Source: Cyanothece sp. UBA12306
Lineage (GTDB): Bacteria; Cyanobacteriota; Cyanobacteriia; Cyanobacteriales; Microcystaceae
Assembly (NCBI GenBank): GCA_003448685.1
Contig: DLXW01000015.1
Span: 12,375 to 27,319 of the forward strand
DNA: 14,945 nucleotides
Direction of reading: 5' to 3'
Shown in pieces: positions 1-6,841 of the stretch. The position numbers were made by a program, and so were the translations under genes. The notes beneath the pieces are model-generated. The model was not told where the DNA came from. It was given only the letters and a program-made list of their open reading frames with translations, and ran no database searches. How positions within the stretch are numbered: the first letter of the stretch is position 1; the number at the start of each line of letters is the position of its first letter.

Positions 1-258
1 GGGGGAAGCGTTGGTGCAACAGGTGAGTTTAATTTCTCTGTTTCTGAAGCTTATTTGATTGAAAATGGCAAAATAACCAAACCTCTCAAAGGTGCGACCC
101 TAATTGGTACCGCTAAGGATATTATGAATCAAATTTCCATGTGTTCCCAAGATTTAGGACTAGCTCCTGGCTTCTGCGGTTCCGTCAGTGGTAGCATTTA
201 TGTTACCGTGGGACAGCCTCATCTCAAAGTAGATGGAATTACTGTTGGAGGAAGGTAA
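1..258 (+). CDS. tldD: TldD metalloprotease, C-terminal end (partial)
   Basis: The reading frame is open from base 1 and ends at TAA 256-258, giving the last 85 residues of a longer protein. The tail matches the TldD side of the TldD/TldE (PmbA) family: a GATGEF stretch, the [10 protein letters not shown] segment and the ending [15 protein letters not shown], which parallels the end of E. coli TldD. TldD and TldE form a cytoplasmic zinc-dependent heterodimeric protease that trims unfolded or modified peptides (family knowledge). The metal-binding HExxxH motif lies upstream of the window, so catalytic integrity cannot be judged. A TTG at 55 could be called as a start, but the coding sequence clearly continues upstream of it. 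Confidence 0.88.
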   Translation, partial: GGSVGATGEFNFSVSEAYLIENGKITKPLKGATLIGTAKDIMNQISMCSQDLGLAPGFCGSVSGSIYVTVGQPHLKVDGITVGGR

Positions 259-261
259 TGG

Positions 262-294
262 AGAATTTAGAATTTAGAATTTAGAATTTAGAAT
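262..294. repeat. Heptamer tandem repeat AGAATTT
   Basis: Four perfect AGAATTT units plus a five-base partial unit begin four bases after the tldD stop codon. Short heptamer arrays like this (STRR type) are widespread between cyanobacterial genes. Copy number may vary between strains. Confidence 0.85.
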
Positions 295-306
295 GTTCTA
301 GAAGAC

Positions 307-370
307 GGTAGGGTGGGCAAGTAGAGGAGTTGTCTGAACTGATTAGATATTTACTACCCTTGCCTACCTT
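307..370. other. Imperfect long hairpin downstream of tldD
   Basis: AGGGTGGGCAAG (310-321) can pair with CTTGCCTACCTT (359-370), 12 pairs including two G-U, with further TAG/CTA pairing inside. No T-run follows, so a terminator role is uncertain. The arm resembles the GGTGGGC hairpin found after sdhA. The rest of the 259-460 spacer shows nothing else recognisable. Confidence 0.4.
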
Positions 371-460
371 ACAAAATACATCTTCATTTTCCTTTAATAA
401 ATAGTCTTTATGTTGCAGTATAATTTGAACATTATTTATTTTAGTTTTTAGGATAAAAAA

Positions 461-631
461 ATGGCATTTTTTCGTCAATATATCGCCCCTTTGTTTATTG
501 TTTTGATATTTTTAGTCGCTTTAGTAGCAGTTAGTGTTCGCGCTTTTTTACCTTCAGATATGGCTGCACCTGCACCCATTGAAGATGTAGGATTATCTAA
601 TAAAACTATTAGTTTAGGAGAATTTGTTTGA
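461..631 (+). CDS. Small single-pass membrane protein, 56 aa
   Basis: ATG at 461 opens a 56-codon frame ending at TGA 629-631. The peptide begins MAFFRQYIAP, then has a hydrophobic segment (about residues 9-30) and a polar tail with AAPAPIEDVG and SNKTISLGEF. One membrane span, or an uncleaved signal anchor, is expected. I do not recognise the family. Coding is supported by amino-acid composition and by the tight join to the next gene: the stop codon shares four bases (TTGA) with the TTG start of the acetyltransferase at 628, which suggests translational coupling. The ribosome binding site is weak (GGAT only). The function is unknown. Confidence 0.6.
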   Translation: MAFFRQYIAPLFIVLIFLVALVAVSVRAFLPSDMAAPAPIEDVGLSNKTISLGEFV

Positions 632-1083
632 TTGATTTACCTCCAGGTTATCAATTAGAAAGGGGTTCAGTTAAAGATAGGAAATTACTGATTAAGTTCA
701 TGGAATTAACTTACCATGAATTATTTCCTCAACAGTCTTATTTTAATCATTTAACTACTACAGTGGATCAGTATTTATCGGCTAAAACTCCCCTGTGGTG
801 GATCATATTTTCAGGGGACAAAGTAGCTGGTTTATGGATGGGTAATGGGATCGATCAGGTTAGTGGCGATCGCTATGGACATATTTTCCTGGTTTATGTA
901 ACCCCTGAATATCGTCGTCGAGGACTGGCAACTACTTTGATTAAAGTAGCACAAGATTGGGTGATTTCTAGGGGAGAAAATAAGTTAGGATTACAGGTAT
1001 TTAATATTAATCAACCTGCGGTAAATCTCTATGATAATTTGGGTTTTCAAACTCAATCTCGCTTAATGTTTAAAGAGTTTTGA
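628..1083 (+). CDS. GNAT family N-acetyltransferase
   Basis: This 151-aa protein has the size and layout of a single-domain GNAT enzyme, which transfers an acetyl group from acetyl-CoA to an amine. The acetyl-CoA binding motif A is visible at about residues 91-107: VTPEYRRRGLATTLIKV, with the R-x-x-G-x-A signature. It is followed by a helix and a LGLQVFNINQPAVNLYDNLG stretch typical of motif B, where the NxxAxxLYxxLGF pattern ends the fold. The start is TTG at 628, overlapping the stop of the preceding membrane peptide, with TAGGAG about eight bases upstream as ribosome binding site. No ATG lies nearby in frame. The substrate cannot be inferred. A HIP1 octamer lies inside the gene near 867. 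The next gene converges on it, 29 bp away. Confidence 0.85.
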   Translation: MIDLPPGYQLERGSVKDRKLLIKFMELTYHELFPQQSYFNHLTTTVDQYLSAKTPLWWIIFSGDKVAGLWMGNGIDQVSGDRYGHIFLVYVTPEYRRRGLATTLIKVAQDWVISRGENKLGLQVFNINQPAVNLYDNLGFQTQSRLMFKEF

Positions 1084-1112
1084 TATTGGACTCAAGTATC
1101 AATTAACTTTCT

Positions 1113-2837
1113 TCACTTTGGCTCTTTCCAACTTAAATCTACTCGCAAAGTTCCTGGCTCTACAGCTCGGATAGACTGAATAAACTTTGGCCATTCGAGA
1201 GACCATTCAATGTATGTCACAGTATCTTCAATGAGTTGATCGAGGAGTTGGGATATTGCCGGATTAAGATCTTCTCTGGAATTGATTGAAGTTATATGTT
1301 TGTCTTCCTTGAGACCCCAACCCAACCAATTGTCAGGATCTTCTCCCTCACGAGGTAGGTATTTTTTTCGGATTGCCGATGGATCGCCCACCCAAAGAGA
1401 GGCAAAAGTATCCTGTCCTTTTGCTCCTTTCAACTTAGACCACTGCGCTCTGACTTCTTCGAGCCGTTTCAACGCCTCTGTTTCTAGTGTTTTCTTTAGC
1501 TTATCTAGTTCTCTGCCTTCTGGGGTATGTCCATGTTTTAGTGCCTTCTGCAAGGCTTGGGTGAACACTCCTGTGGTCGGTAACTCTATTTCAGACTTTT
1601 TAGGAGCGGGATCAGGCTGTATCCACCCATCGAGAATACATCCCCTAACTAGGGTGGGTAGATAGCTACCAAGCACATATTTGGCGATATCATCCACGTG
1701 CGGCCTGTCCTTTTTGACTTCGCAGTCTTTAACTCGCGCTGGTCTTTCTTTTCTTGGCTCACCACAAATCTCATAGGGTTTTAGGTGTTTCAATTCTCGG
1801 TGCATAGAGTATTTAAGGTGATCGTCGATCCAAGTCACGTTCTCGTGGAAGTTGCTTGCTGGAGGCAAATCCAACATAGCTCCATCGCTCATACATAATA
1901 AGGCTCCTGAAATAACTCCTGTGAGCGGGTTACTACCAATTTCTGTAATTCCCACATTACTGGTAAGCTTAAGCTCACCACTTGAGTTTTCCTCAATGCC
2001 ATAAAATTCTTGTGCTGTCTTAAGTTCAAAATACTTACTCAAGTCGGTATTATCTGAAGATACAGGACTTTGAAGTAGCTCGTCAGTAGCCAAAAGAGCC
2101 GGAAACAGCCGCGTAGCAAATGCTCCCATCCAATTGTCTACTGTCCAATCACTTATCGAAATCGAATCGTGCGCTCTGAGGTATGATGCGGAGAACATCA
2201 AAGAGTAGATGTGGGTGTCGTTATTGCACTCGGTATAGTATTTTACAGATTTTATAATTGCTTTCTGGAGCCTCTGACCATTTCCGAGGTTGTCATCGTT
2301 AAACAAAACGTCCCAATCAAGTCGGAGGATAGGAACATTAGCTCCGATGTGGCGTGCGTGAACGATAGCTTCAACGACTTTCGTCGTATCATAAAGTGTG
2401 CGATCAGCGTCACCGCAGAGAAATCTGCGGAGGCTTTTGGCTTCTAAGCCCGGGCGATCTCCTCGTAGATTATTAACAATTTTGTATAAGTCTCCTGCTG
2501 TAACAAACCGTACCCGCTCTGCTAGAGTTTTGGGATTACAGCCAGGGGAAACCGTTACTTGAATTCCATCGAGTAGCTCCTTTACTTCCTCTTGTTTATC
2601 TTCACTCTTGTTAAATTCTTGAGCAAAATCATGAGGATTGAAATCAGCACCAACGCTGTTAAGTAGTTCCAGCCATCCAGGATGCCAAAAAAGTATCAAT
2701 AGTCCTGGATACTCTTGATCGTCCAAAAGTTTTGTCAGAGGCTCTTGGTATATTTTCAGCTTATCTAATGGATCTTCCTTGGAGTCACTATAATGACAGA
2801 AAAGTATGTATCTAACGTTTAATTGTTCTTGTGGCAT
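1113..2837 (-). CDS. Large protein of unknown function, glycosyltransferase-like hints
   Basis: This 574-aa protein starts at ATG 2837 and I cannot assign it to a named family with confidence. No signal peptide or membrane span is apparent, so it is probably cytoplasmic. It begins with a short beta-strand pattern (VRYILFCHY). Residues 151-180 show a helix followed by VPILRLDWDVLF, where D174-W-D176 resembles the DxD metal/sugar-nucleotide motif of GT-A glycosyltransferases. A small-residue segment, ISGALLCMSDGAMLDLP (309-325), is followed by NFHENVTWIDDHLKY (329-343), a possible acidic acceptor-side motif. The last 200 residues are charged and helical. The gene is transcribed divergently from sdhA, 171 bp away, and converges with the GNAT gene. 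The glycosyltransferase idea is inference from motif shape only. Confidence 0.7.
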   Translation of the reverse strand: MPQEQLNVRYILFCHYSDSKEDPLDKLKIYQEPLTKLLDDQEYPGLLILFWHPGWLELLNSVGADFNPHDFAQEFNKSEDKQEEVKELLDGIQVTVSPGCNPKTLAERVRFVTAGDLYKIVNNLRGDRPGLEAKSLRRFLCGDADRTLYDTTKVVEAIVHARHIGANVPILRLDWDVLFNDDNLGNGQRLQKAIIKSVKYYTECNNDTHIYSLMFSASYLRAHDSISISDWTVDNWMGAFATRLFPALLATDELLQSPVSSDNTDLSKYFELKTAQEFYGIEENSSGELKLTSNVGITEIGSNPLTGVISGALLCMSDGAMLDLPPASNFHENVTWIDDHLKYSMHRELKHLKPYEICGEPRKERPARVKDCEVKKDRPHVDDIAKYVLGSYLPTLVRGCILDGWIQPDPAPKKSEIELPTTGVFTQALQKALKHGHTPEGRELDKLKKTLETEALKRLEEVRAQWSKLKGAKGQDTFASLWVGDPSAIRKKYLPREGEDPDNWLGWGLKEDKHITSINSREDLNPAISQLLDQLIEDTVTYIEWSLEWPKFIQSIRAVEPGTLRVDLSWKEPK

Positions 2838-3008
2838 AAAAAAGATTGAATATAGAATTTTGATGATTTTACAGAAAATTCTCCTACGCTAGTTTCACAA
2901 ATAGCAAGATTAGCAGCAAATTCCATAGTCATCACGACAGAGGGAATTTTTCCCTTTAGTTCCATTTTAAGTCACCATAGAAGAAAGGAATCATAAATTT
3001 ATTGCAAG

Positions 3009-4736
3009 ATGTTACAACACGATGTCATCATTATTGGCGGTGGCTTAGCTGGATGTCGCGCCGCCCTAGAAATTAAACGCCTCACCCCTGATGTAGATGT
3101 GGCCATAGTTGCCAAAACTCACCCCATTCGATCACATTCTGTGGCGGCCCAAGGAGGTATCGCCGCTAGTCTAAAAAATGTTGACCCCGAGGATAGTTGG
3201 GAGTCCCACGCCTTTGATACCGTCAAAGGTTCGGACTATTTAGCTGATCAAGATGCCGTTGCTTTATTAACCAAAGAAGCCCCCGATGTTATCATCGATT
3301 TAGAACACATGGGAGTGCTATTTTCCCGTTTAGACGATGGTAGAATTGCTCAACGGGCTTTTGGTGGCCATACCCATAACCGCGCCTGTTACGCCGCCGA
3401 TAAAACCGGCCACGCCATGCTTCATGAATTGGTCAACAACTTGGGTCGCAATGGCGTTACTATCTACGATGAATGGTATGTGATGCAACTGATCCTCGAA
3501 GAAGGGGACGCAAAAGGCATAGTAATGTATCACATCGAAGATGGTCGCCTGGAAATTGTGCAAAGCAAAGTTGTCATGTTTGCTACGGGGGGTTATGGAA
3601 GGGTTTTCAATACCACTTCTAATGATTTTGCCTGTACTGGAGACGGTTTAGCCATGTCTGCAATGGCGGGTATTCCCCTCGAAGATATGGAATTTGTTCA
3701 ATTTCACCCCACCGGATTATACCCCGTCGGGGTTCTAATTTCCGAAGCAGTGCGGGGAGAAGGAGCCTATCTTATTAACAGCGAAGGACGGCGTTTTATG
3801 GAAGATTACGCCCCCTCTCGGATGGAATTAGCCCCCCGTGATATTACTTCTCGCGCCATTACCCGTGAAATTCGTGCAGGAAGGGGGGTTCATCCCGATG
3901 GACGTGCAGGTGGCCCCTGTGTTTATTTAGACTTGCGCCACATGGGCAAAGAAATGATCATGAGTCGGGTTCCCTTTTGTTGGGAAGAGGCCCACCGACT
4001 GGTGGGGGTAGATGCGGTTTATGAACCCATGCCAGTCCGTCCTACTGCTCATTATTGCATGGGAGGGATTCCTGTTGATACCGATGGCCGTGTTCGGTTG
4101 AGTGGAACTCGGTTAAGCGAAGGGTTCTTTGCAGCAGGAGAATGCGCTTGTGTGTCGGTTCATGGGGCCAACCGTTTGGGTAGTAATTCTTTGTTGGAAT
4201 GTGTGGTTTATGGGCGAATTACGGGGCGGAGTATAGCCGAATATGTTCAATATCGGAAGTTTCCTGATGTTGATTCTCAAGCCTATTTAGATAGGGCTAA
4301 ACAACGTATTCAAGACCTTTTGAATAAAAAAGGAACCATTCGTTTAGGGGCATTGCGACAACAATTTCAAGACTGTATGAGCGACCATTGTGGGGTGTTT
4401 CGTAATGAAGATTCAATGCAAGAAGGACTTAACCAAATTCAGCAATTAAAACAACAATATGAGCAAGTTTATCTGGATGATCAAGACACTTGTTGGAATA
4501 CGGAATTGATTGAAGCGATGGAATTACAAAGTATTATGGCAGTGGGAGAAATCATTTTGACTTCTGCTTTAAATCGTCAAGAAAGTCGGGGCGCGCATTC
4601 ACGAGAAGATTATACCAAACGGGATGATCCTAACTTTCTTAAACATACTTTGGCTTATTATTCTTCTGCTGGAATTGATGTTCAATATATGCCGGTGGTA
4701 GTTAATATGTTTGAACCAAAAGAAAGAAAATATTAA
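3009..4736 (+). CDS. sdhA: Succinate dehydrogenase/fumarate reductase flavoprotein subunit
   Basis: This 575-aa protein has the usual SdhA/FrdA length. It oxidises succinate to fumarate and passes electrons through FAD to the iron-sulfur subunit, feeding plastoquinone in cyanobacterial thylakoids. The N-terminus holds the dinucleotide-binding GGGLAG (10-15). RSHSVAAQGG (41-50) places H43 at the position of covalent FAD attachment. QFHPTGLYP, the catalytic-loop region ending GRGVHPDGRAGGP, HYCMGGIPVDTDG and ANRLGSNSLLE are all present. No sdhB or membrane anchor gene adjoins it; a scattered arrangement is common in cyanobacteria. No clear Shine-Dalgarno precedes ATG 3009. A TIR-bearing repeat begins two bases after the stop, followed by a terminator hairpin. 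Confidence 0.95.
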   Translation: MLQHDVIIIGGGLAGCRAALEIKRLTPDVDVAIVAKTHPIRSHSVAAQGGIAASLKNVDPEDSWESHAFDTVKGSDYLADQDAVALLTKEAPDVIIDLEHMGVLFSRLDDGRIAQRAFGGHTHNRACYAADKTGHAMLHELVNNLGRNGVTIYDEWYVMQLILEEGDAKGIVMYHIEDGRLEIVQSKVVMFATGGYGRVFNTTSNDFACTGDGLAMSAMAGIPLEDMEFVQFHPTGLYPVGVLISEAVRGEGAYLINSEGRRFMEDYAPSRMELAPRDITSRAITREIRAGRGVHPDGRAGGPCVYLDLRHMGKEMIMSRVPFCWEEAHRLVGVDAVYEPMPVRPTAHYCMGGIPVDTDGRVRLSGTRLSEGFFAAGECACVSVHGANRLGSNSLLECVVYGRITGRSIAEYVQYRKFPDVDSQAYLDRAKQRIQDLLNKKGTIRLGALRQQFQDCMSDHCGVFRNEDSMQEGLNQIQQLKQQYEQVYLDDQDTCWNTELIEAMELQSIMAVGEIILTSALNRQESRGAHSREDYTKRDDPNFLKHTLAYYSSAGIDVQYMPVVVNMFEPKERKY

Positions 4737-4737
4737 T

Positions 4738-4828
4738 TATAGCAGTCGCCAAGGTGGTTAGGACATAACTTGGCTCTTAAACCCTTGTAACAAGCGAGTT
4801 TTACTTCTGACTTCTGACTTCTGCTATA
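4738..4828. mobile_element. MITE-like element copy 1 (91 bp, TATAGCAG inverted ends)
   Basis: The left end TATAGCAG (4738-4745) is the exact inverse of the right end CTGCTATA (4821-4828). The left arm reads TATAGCAGTCGCC, then TTAGGACA; the right arm holds three ACTTCTG heptamers (4803-4823). The same ends recur at 6842-6946 in the same orientation, with a different middle. There is no coding capacity. It is probably a non-autonomous element or degenerate IS remnant. Confidence 0.6.
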
Positions 4829-4832
4829 TTAG

Positions 4833-4853
4833 GGTGGGCATTGCCCACCTTTT
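4833..4853 (+). terminator. Rho-independent terminator after sdhA
   Basis: A perfect 7-bp stem GGTGGGC / GCCCACC with loop ATT is followed by TTTT (4850-4853). It lies 97 bp beyond the sdhA stop, with the MITE-like element between. An equivalent hairpin with a compensated base pair follows the kinase gene at 11776. Confidence 0.65.
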
Positions 4854-5050
4854 AAGGCAAATGATTTCAGGTATTCATTTTACTAAAATTAAATAAATGC
4901 TAAATTAGGTAGAACAGTTTTGACTGCTATATTATGGGGAAGAACTGCAACAGTTATTCTTCTTTGGTATCAGACCAATAATATAGATATTCCTTCGTTA
5001 TTTTAGACTAATTTATTATTGCGATCGCAGTCTCAATCTAAATCTTAATA
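4854..5050. other. Spacer without a supported gene
   Basis: This AT-rich stretch has no convincing gene. One short plus-strand frame (4893-5006) would encode a hydrophobic peptide containing TATVILLWYQ and ending at TAG; a second frame fragment continues after that stop. It could be a gene remnant, but there is no start context or recognised family. A HIP1 octamer lies near 5020-5028. Confidence 0.4.
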
Positions 5051-5086
5051 CTGGTTTTTAAAAACTAAATCTGGTTTTTAAAAACC
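5051..5086. repeat. Duplicated CTGGTTTTTAAAAAC with palindrome
   Basis: CTGGTTTTTAAAAAC occurs at 5051-5065 and 5071-5085, spaced 20 bp apart. The second copy forms the perfect 14-bp palindrome GGTTTTTAAAAACC at 5073-5086. Confidence 0.7.
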
Positions 5087-5121
5087 TCACGGGGATTTTA
5101 ATTTCTATTCCCACCCTGTAG

Positions 5122-5176
5122 GGGCATAATACCATTATGCCCGAATACCATTATGCCCGAATACCATTATGCCCGA
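5122..5176. repeat. 16-bp tandem repeat (x3) entered through a perfect hairpin
   Basis: The unit ATACCATTATGCCCGA is repeated perfectly at 5129-5144, 5145-5160 and 5161-5176. The array begins with GGGCATAAT (5122-5130), which pairs perfectly with ATTATGCCC (5134-5142) around loop ACC. Each later unit carries another copy of the same right arm. Confidence 0.85.
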
Positions 5177-5238
5177 TTATTTAGCGTGATTATCGAAAAT
5201 TTGGGGTTAAATTAGCATTGAAGTTTCATTTAAGATGC

Positions 5239-5259
5239 GGGTTTAACGGTGTTAAACCC
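5239..5259. repeat. Hairpin GGGTTTAAC / GTTAAACCC beyond the TPR gene
   Basis: A perfect 9-bp stem with loop GGT lies directly after the stop codon of the minus-strand TPR gene (TAG at 5262-5260). There is no T-run on that strand, so it may stabilise the 3' end of the transcript or simply be one of the dispersed palindromes of this spacer. Confidence 0.5.
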
Positions 5260-6348
5260 CTACCTAACCTTTGATCTCACCCATCTCCACAGCAATAAGA
5301 CAATAAAACCCACCAATGCAAAGGGAAACGCCACAACCCCCACAACAAAACATAAAATGAGTTGCAGTTTACCCTGTTGTGCAAATTGTATACAAGATTT
5401 TAACCACTGCGGGTATGGCATTTCTGAGAGAGGTAAACCTAATTCTTGTAGGATCTGATTTCCTTGATAAGATAATGCAAATCCTTCTTTTATTTTCCCT
5501 GATTGTTGATAAATTCCACCGAGGATTATTAAGGTTCTTGCTTCTCCTTCTTTGTCTTGCAAGTTGCGTTTAATTTCTAGAATTGCTTGATAACATTCTA
5601 TTGCTTGGGGGTATTGTTTGAGGACTCGATAAGTCTCACCTAAGTTATCCAGACAGATAATGACATTGTGGGGATTCCCTAATTGCTGAAATAATTGCAA
5701 TGCAGATTGATAGTATTGGATCGCCTGTTGATATTGTCCCAGAGAATAGTAAGCAGAACCCAAATTACCATAGGAATTAGCTTCCCCCTTGCGCGCCGCT
5801 TTGCGGATCTCGCCCTCAGCGAGATCGCCTATTTCTGTAAAGATAGCTAAGGACTGCTGATAGTATTGGATGGCCTGTTGATATTGTCCCAGGGATAGGT
5901 AAGCAGAACCCAAACCTATATAGGAAGTAGCTTCACCGTTGCGCGCCGCTTTGCGGATCTCGCCCTCAGCGAGATCGCCTATTTCTGTAAAGATAGCTAA
6001 AGACTGCTGATGGTATTGGATCGCCTGTTGATATTGTCCCAGGGATAGGTAAGCAGAACCCAAACCTATATAGGAAGTAGCTTCACCGTTGCGATCGCCT
6101 GTTTCTATATCGATAGCTAAGGACTGCTGATGGTATTGGATGGCCTGTTGATATTGTCCCAGGGAATGGTAAGCATTCCCCAAAGAAGTGAGAGAAGCAG
6201 TATATTTCCAATTGCTTTTATCTCCTATCTCATCATATACCTTTACCAAATCTAAATAATATTCCACCTGAAGATCATAATATCCCTGGAGAGTCATAAA
6301 CTCATTAATGTGACGCAAACTATCAAACGCTGTGTCATATTCTCCCAA
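5260..6348 (-). CDS. Tetratricopeptide repeat protein with C-terminal membrane anchor (5'-truncated)
   Basis: The frame from ATG 6348 encodes 362 residues. After a helical lead-in come TPR units of about 40 residues built on the pattern GxAYxSLGQYQQAIQYxQQSLAI, at least four near-identical and then more divergent ones (YRVLKQYPQAIECYQ). TPRs are helical-pair scaffolds for protein-protein contacts. Residues about 330-354 form a hydrophobic span followed by RWVRSKVR, so the C-terminus is probably membrane-anchored. Two inter-repeat linkers carry a 10-residue insertion, giving GDLAEGEIRKAA, described separately. The same frame continues upstream of 6348 with plausible TPR-type protein sequence but is broken by TGA at 6405-6403. 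The called start is therefore probably just the first ATG left after the break, and the locus is likely a decaying pseudogene. Confidence 0.7.
   Translation of the reverse strand: MGEYDTAFDSLRHINEFMTLQGYYDLQVEYYLDLVKVYDEIGDKSNWKYTASLTSLGNAYHSLGQYQQAIQYHQQSLAIDIETGDRNGEATSYIGLGSAYLSLGQYQQAIQYHQQSLAIFTEIGDLAEGEIRKAARNGEATSYIGLGSAYLSLGQYQQAIQYYQQSLAIFTEIGDLAEGEIRKAARKGEANSYGNLGSAYYSLGQYQQAIQYYQSALQLFQQLGNPHNVIICLDNLGETYRVLKQYPQAIECYQAILEIKRNLQDKEGEARTLIILGGIYQQSGKIKEGFALSYQGNQILQELGLPLSEMPYPQWLKSCIQFAQQGKLQLILCFVVGVVAFPFALVGFIVLLLWRWVRSKVR
5791..5828 (-). repeat. Palindromic mini-insert in TPR linker, copy A
   Basis: Relative to the plain linker at 6091-6098, which carries intact GCGATCGC, a 30-bp segment (5794-5823) sits between GCG and ATCGC. 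It contains two hairpins: CCGC-TTT-GCGG (5796-5806) and GATCTCGC-CCTCA-GCGAGATC (5806-5826). Being 30 bp, it adds ten residues and keeps the frame. Confidence 0.75.
5941..5978 (-). repeat. Palindromic mini-insert in TPR linker, copy B
   Basis: This is identical over 38 bp to the copy at 5791 and exactly 150 bp away, at the equivalent position of the neighbouring repeat unit. The two copies most likely reflect duplication of a whole TPR unit after one insertion, since the flanks are also nearly identical. Confidence 0.75.
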
Positions 6349-6540
6349 TTGATAGTAATGATAGAAAATCTCTAAATAACCTTGGATCTCATCGCGGTTT
6401 GTTCAGGGTTTAGGGGTAACAACTGATAGATAATAAGCAATAGCAGTTTGATGGGACTCGGTTAAATTGGGATATTGTTTGTGTAAATAGGGTTTAAGTA
6501 ATTGGGGACAGTTAAACCCCTTCTCATCGCTACGGGATAA
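6349..6540 (-). pseudogene. Detached 5' part of the TPR gene
   Basis: In the same minus-strand frame as the TPR gene, the sequence upstream of ATG 6348 still reads like protein: NRDEIQGYLEIFYHYYQL runs into the called N-terminus. Before it, on the far side of in-frame TGA 6405-6403, comes CPQLLKPYLHKQYPNLTESH and AIAYYLSVVTPKP. The break lies in CCCTGAACAAACCGC. Moving one C from the first run to the second would restore P-E-Q-T-R, so a pair of compensating indels or a point mutation could explain it. The upstream end of the original gene is lost near 6540. It was probably a larger TPR protein whose N-terminal domain is gone. Confidence 0.55.
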
Positions 6541-6542
6541 TA

Positions 6543-6613
6543 AAGAACGATATAGAACAAGCACAAAAAGTACAGCAACAATATCAACAAGCGTGGCAAG
6601 ATGCCGACATAAT
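6543..6613 (+). pseudogene. 3' scrap of another coding sequence, TPR-protein-tail-like
   Basis: The plus strand reads NDIEQAQKVQQQYQQAWQDA, then DI, before running into repeat DNA at 6614. The glutamine-rich helix ending in AWQDADI resembles the extreme C-terminal tails of some cyanobacterial TPR proteins. It is too short for firm assignment and has no start. It is opposite in strand to the TPR gene beside it, suggesting a rearrangement joined two partial genes here. Confidence 0.35.
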
Positions 6614-6641
6614 GAAGTCAGAAGTCTCCAAGTCAGAAGTC
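6614..6641. repeat. Inverted fragment of the MITE-like right arm
   Basis: GAAGTCAGAAGT, then CTCC, then AAGTCAGAAGTC is the reverse complement of the heptamer-rich right arm of the elements at 4738 and 6842 (GACTTCTGACTTC and ACTTGGAGACTTCTG). It directly truncates the preceding coding scrap. A small CCCTCC/GGAGGG hairpin follows at 6653-6666. Confidence 0.55.
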
Positions 6642-6678
6642 AACCCACCCTACCCTCCCAGGAGGGGAAGTCTCTAAG

Positions 6679-6706
6679 TATAGCAACAGACAGGCTAGTT
6701 AGGACA
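6679..6706. repeat. Degenerate left end of the MITE-like element
   Basis: TATAGCA followed at the right spacing by TTAGGACA (6699-6706) matches the left arm of the copies at 4738 and 6842, with several mismatches between. I find no matching right end, so this is a solo or decayed copy. The 6707-6841 stretch beyond it holds only a doubled ATTCTTAATTG motif and no gene. Confidence 0.45.
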
Positions 6707-6841
6707 TTTATAAAGCTTGAAATCGAGTCATAGCTTAATTCTACATTCTTAATTGTGCATTCTTAATTGCGCGTAGCGCTATATTTTCGATGACTTTTCG
6801 AGTAGGGTAACGCGACCATGATATGATTTAATCTACCAAGC

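Noticed and set aside
1282..1665. Plus-strand open frame of 127 codons
   Set aside because: It is the antisense shadow of the 574-aa minus-strand protein, with composition typical of a shadow frame.
2818..2965. Minus-strand 48-codon frame starting MELKGKIPSVVMTMEF, upstream of and overlapping the start of the 574-aa gene
   Set aside because: It is protein-like in part but short, has no ribosome binding site and no recognised family, and lies in a divergent promoter region. It could be a remnant, but I cannot support it.
3330..3563. Minus-strand open frame inside sdhA
   Set aside because: It is antisense to conserved SdhA sequence and has no independent support.
4803..4823. ACTTCTG direct repeats as a possible CRISPR-like array
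   Set aside because: The units are contiguous heptamers with no spacers, so this is a simple tandem repeat within the small element.
5129..5176. 16-bp repeats as a CRISPR array
   Set aside because: The units are directly adjacent and lack unique spacers.
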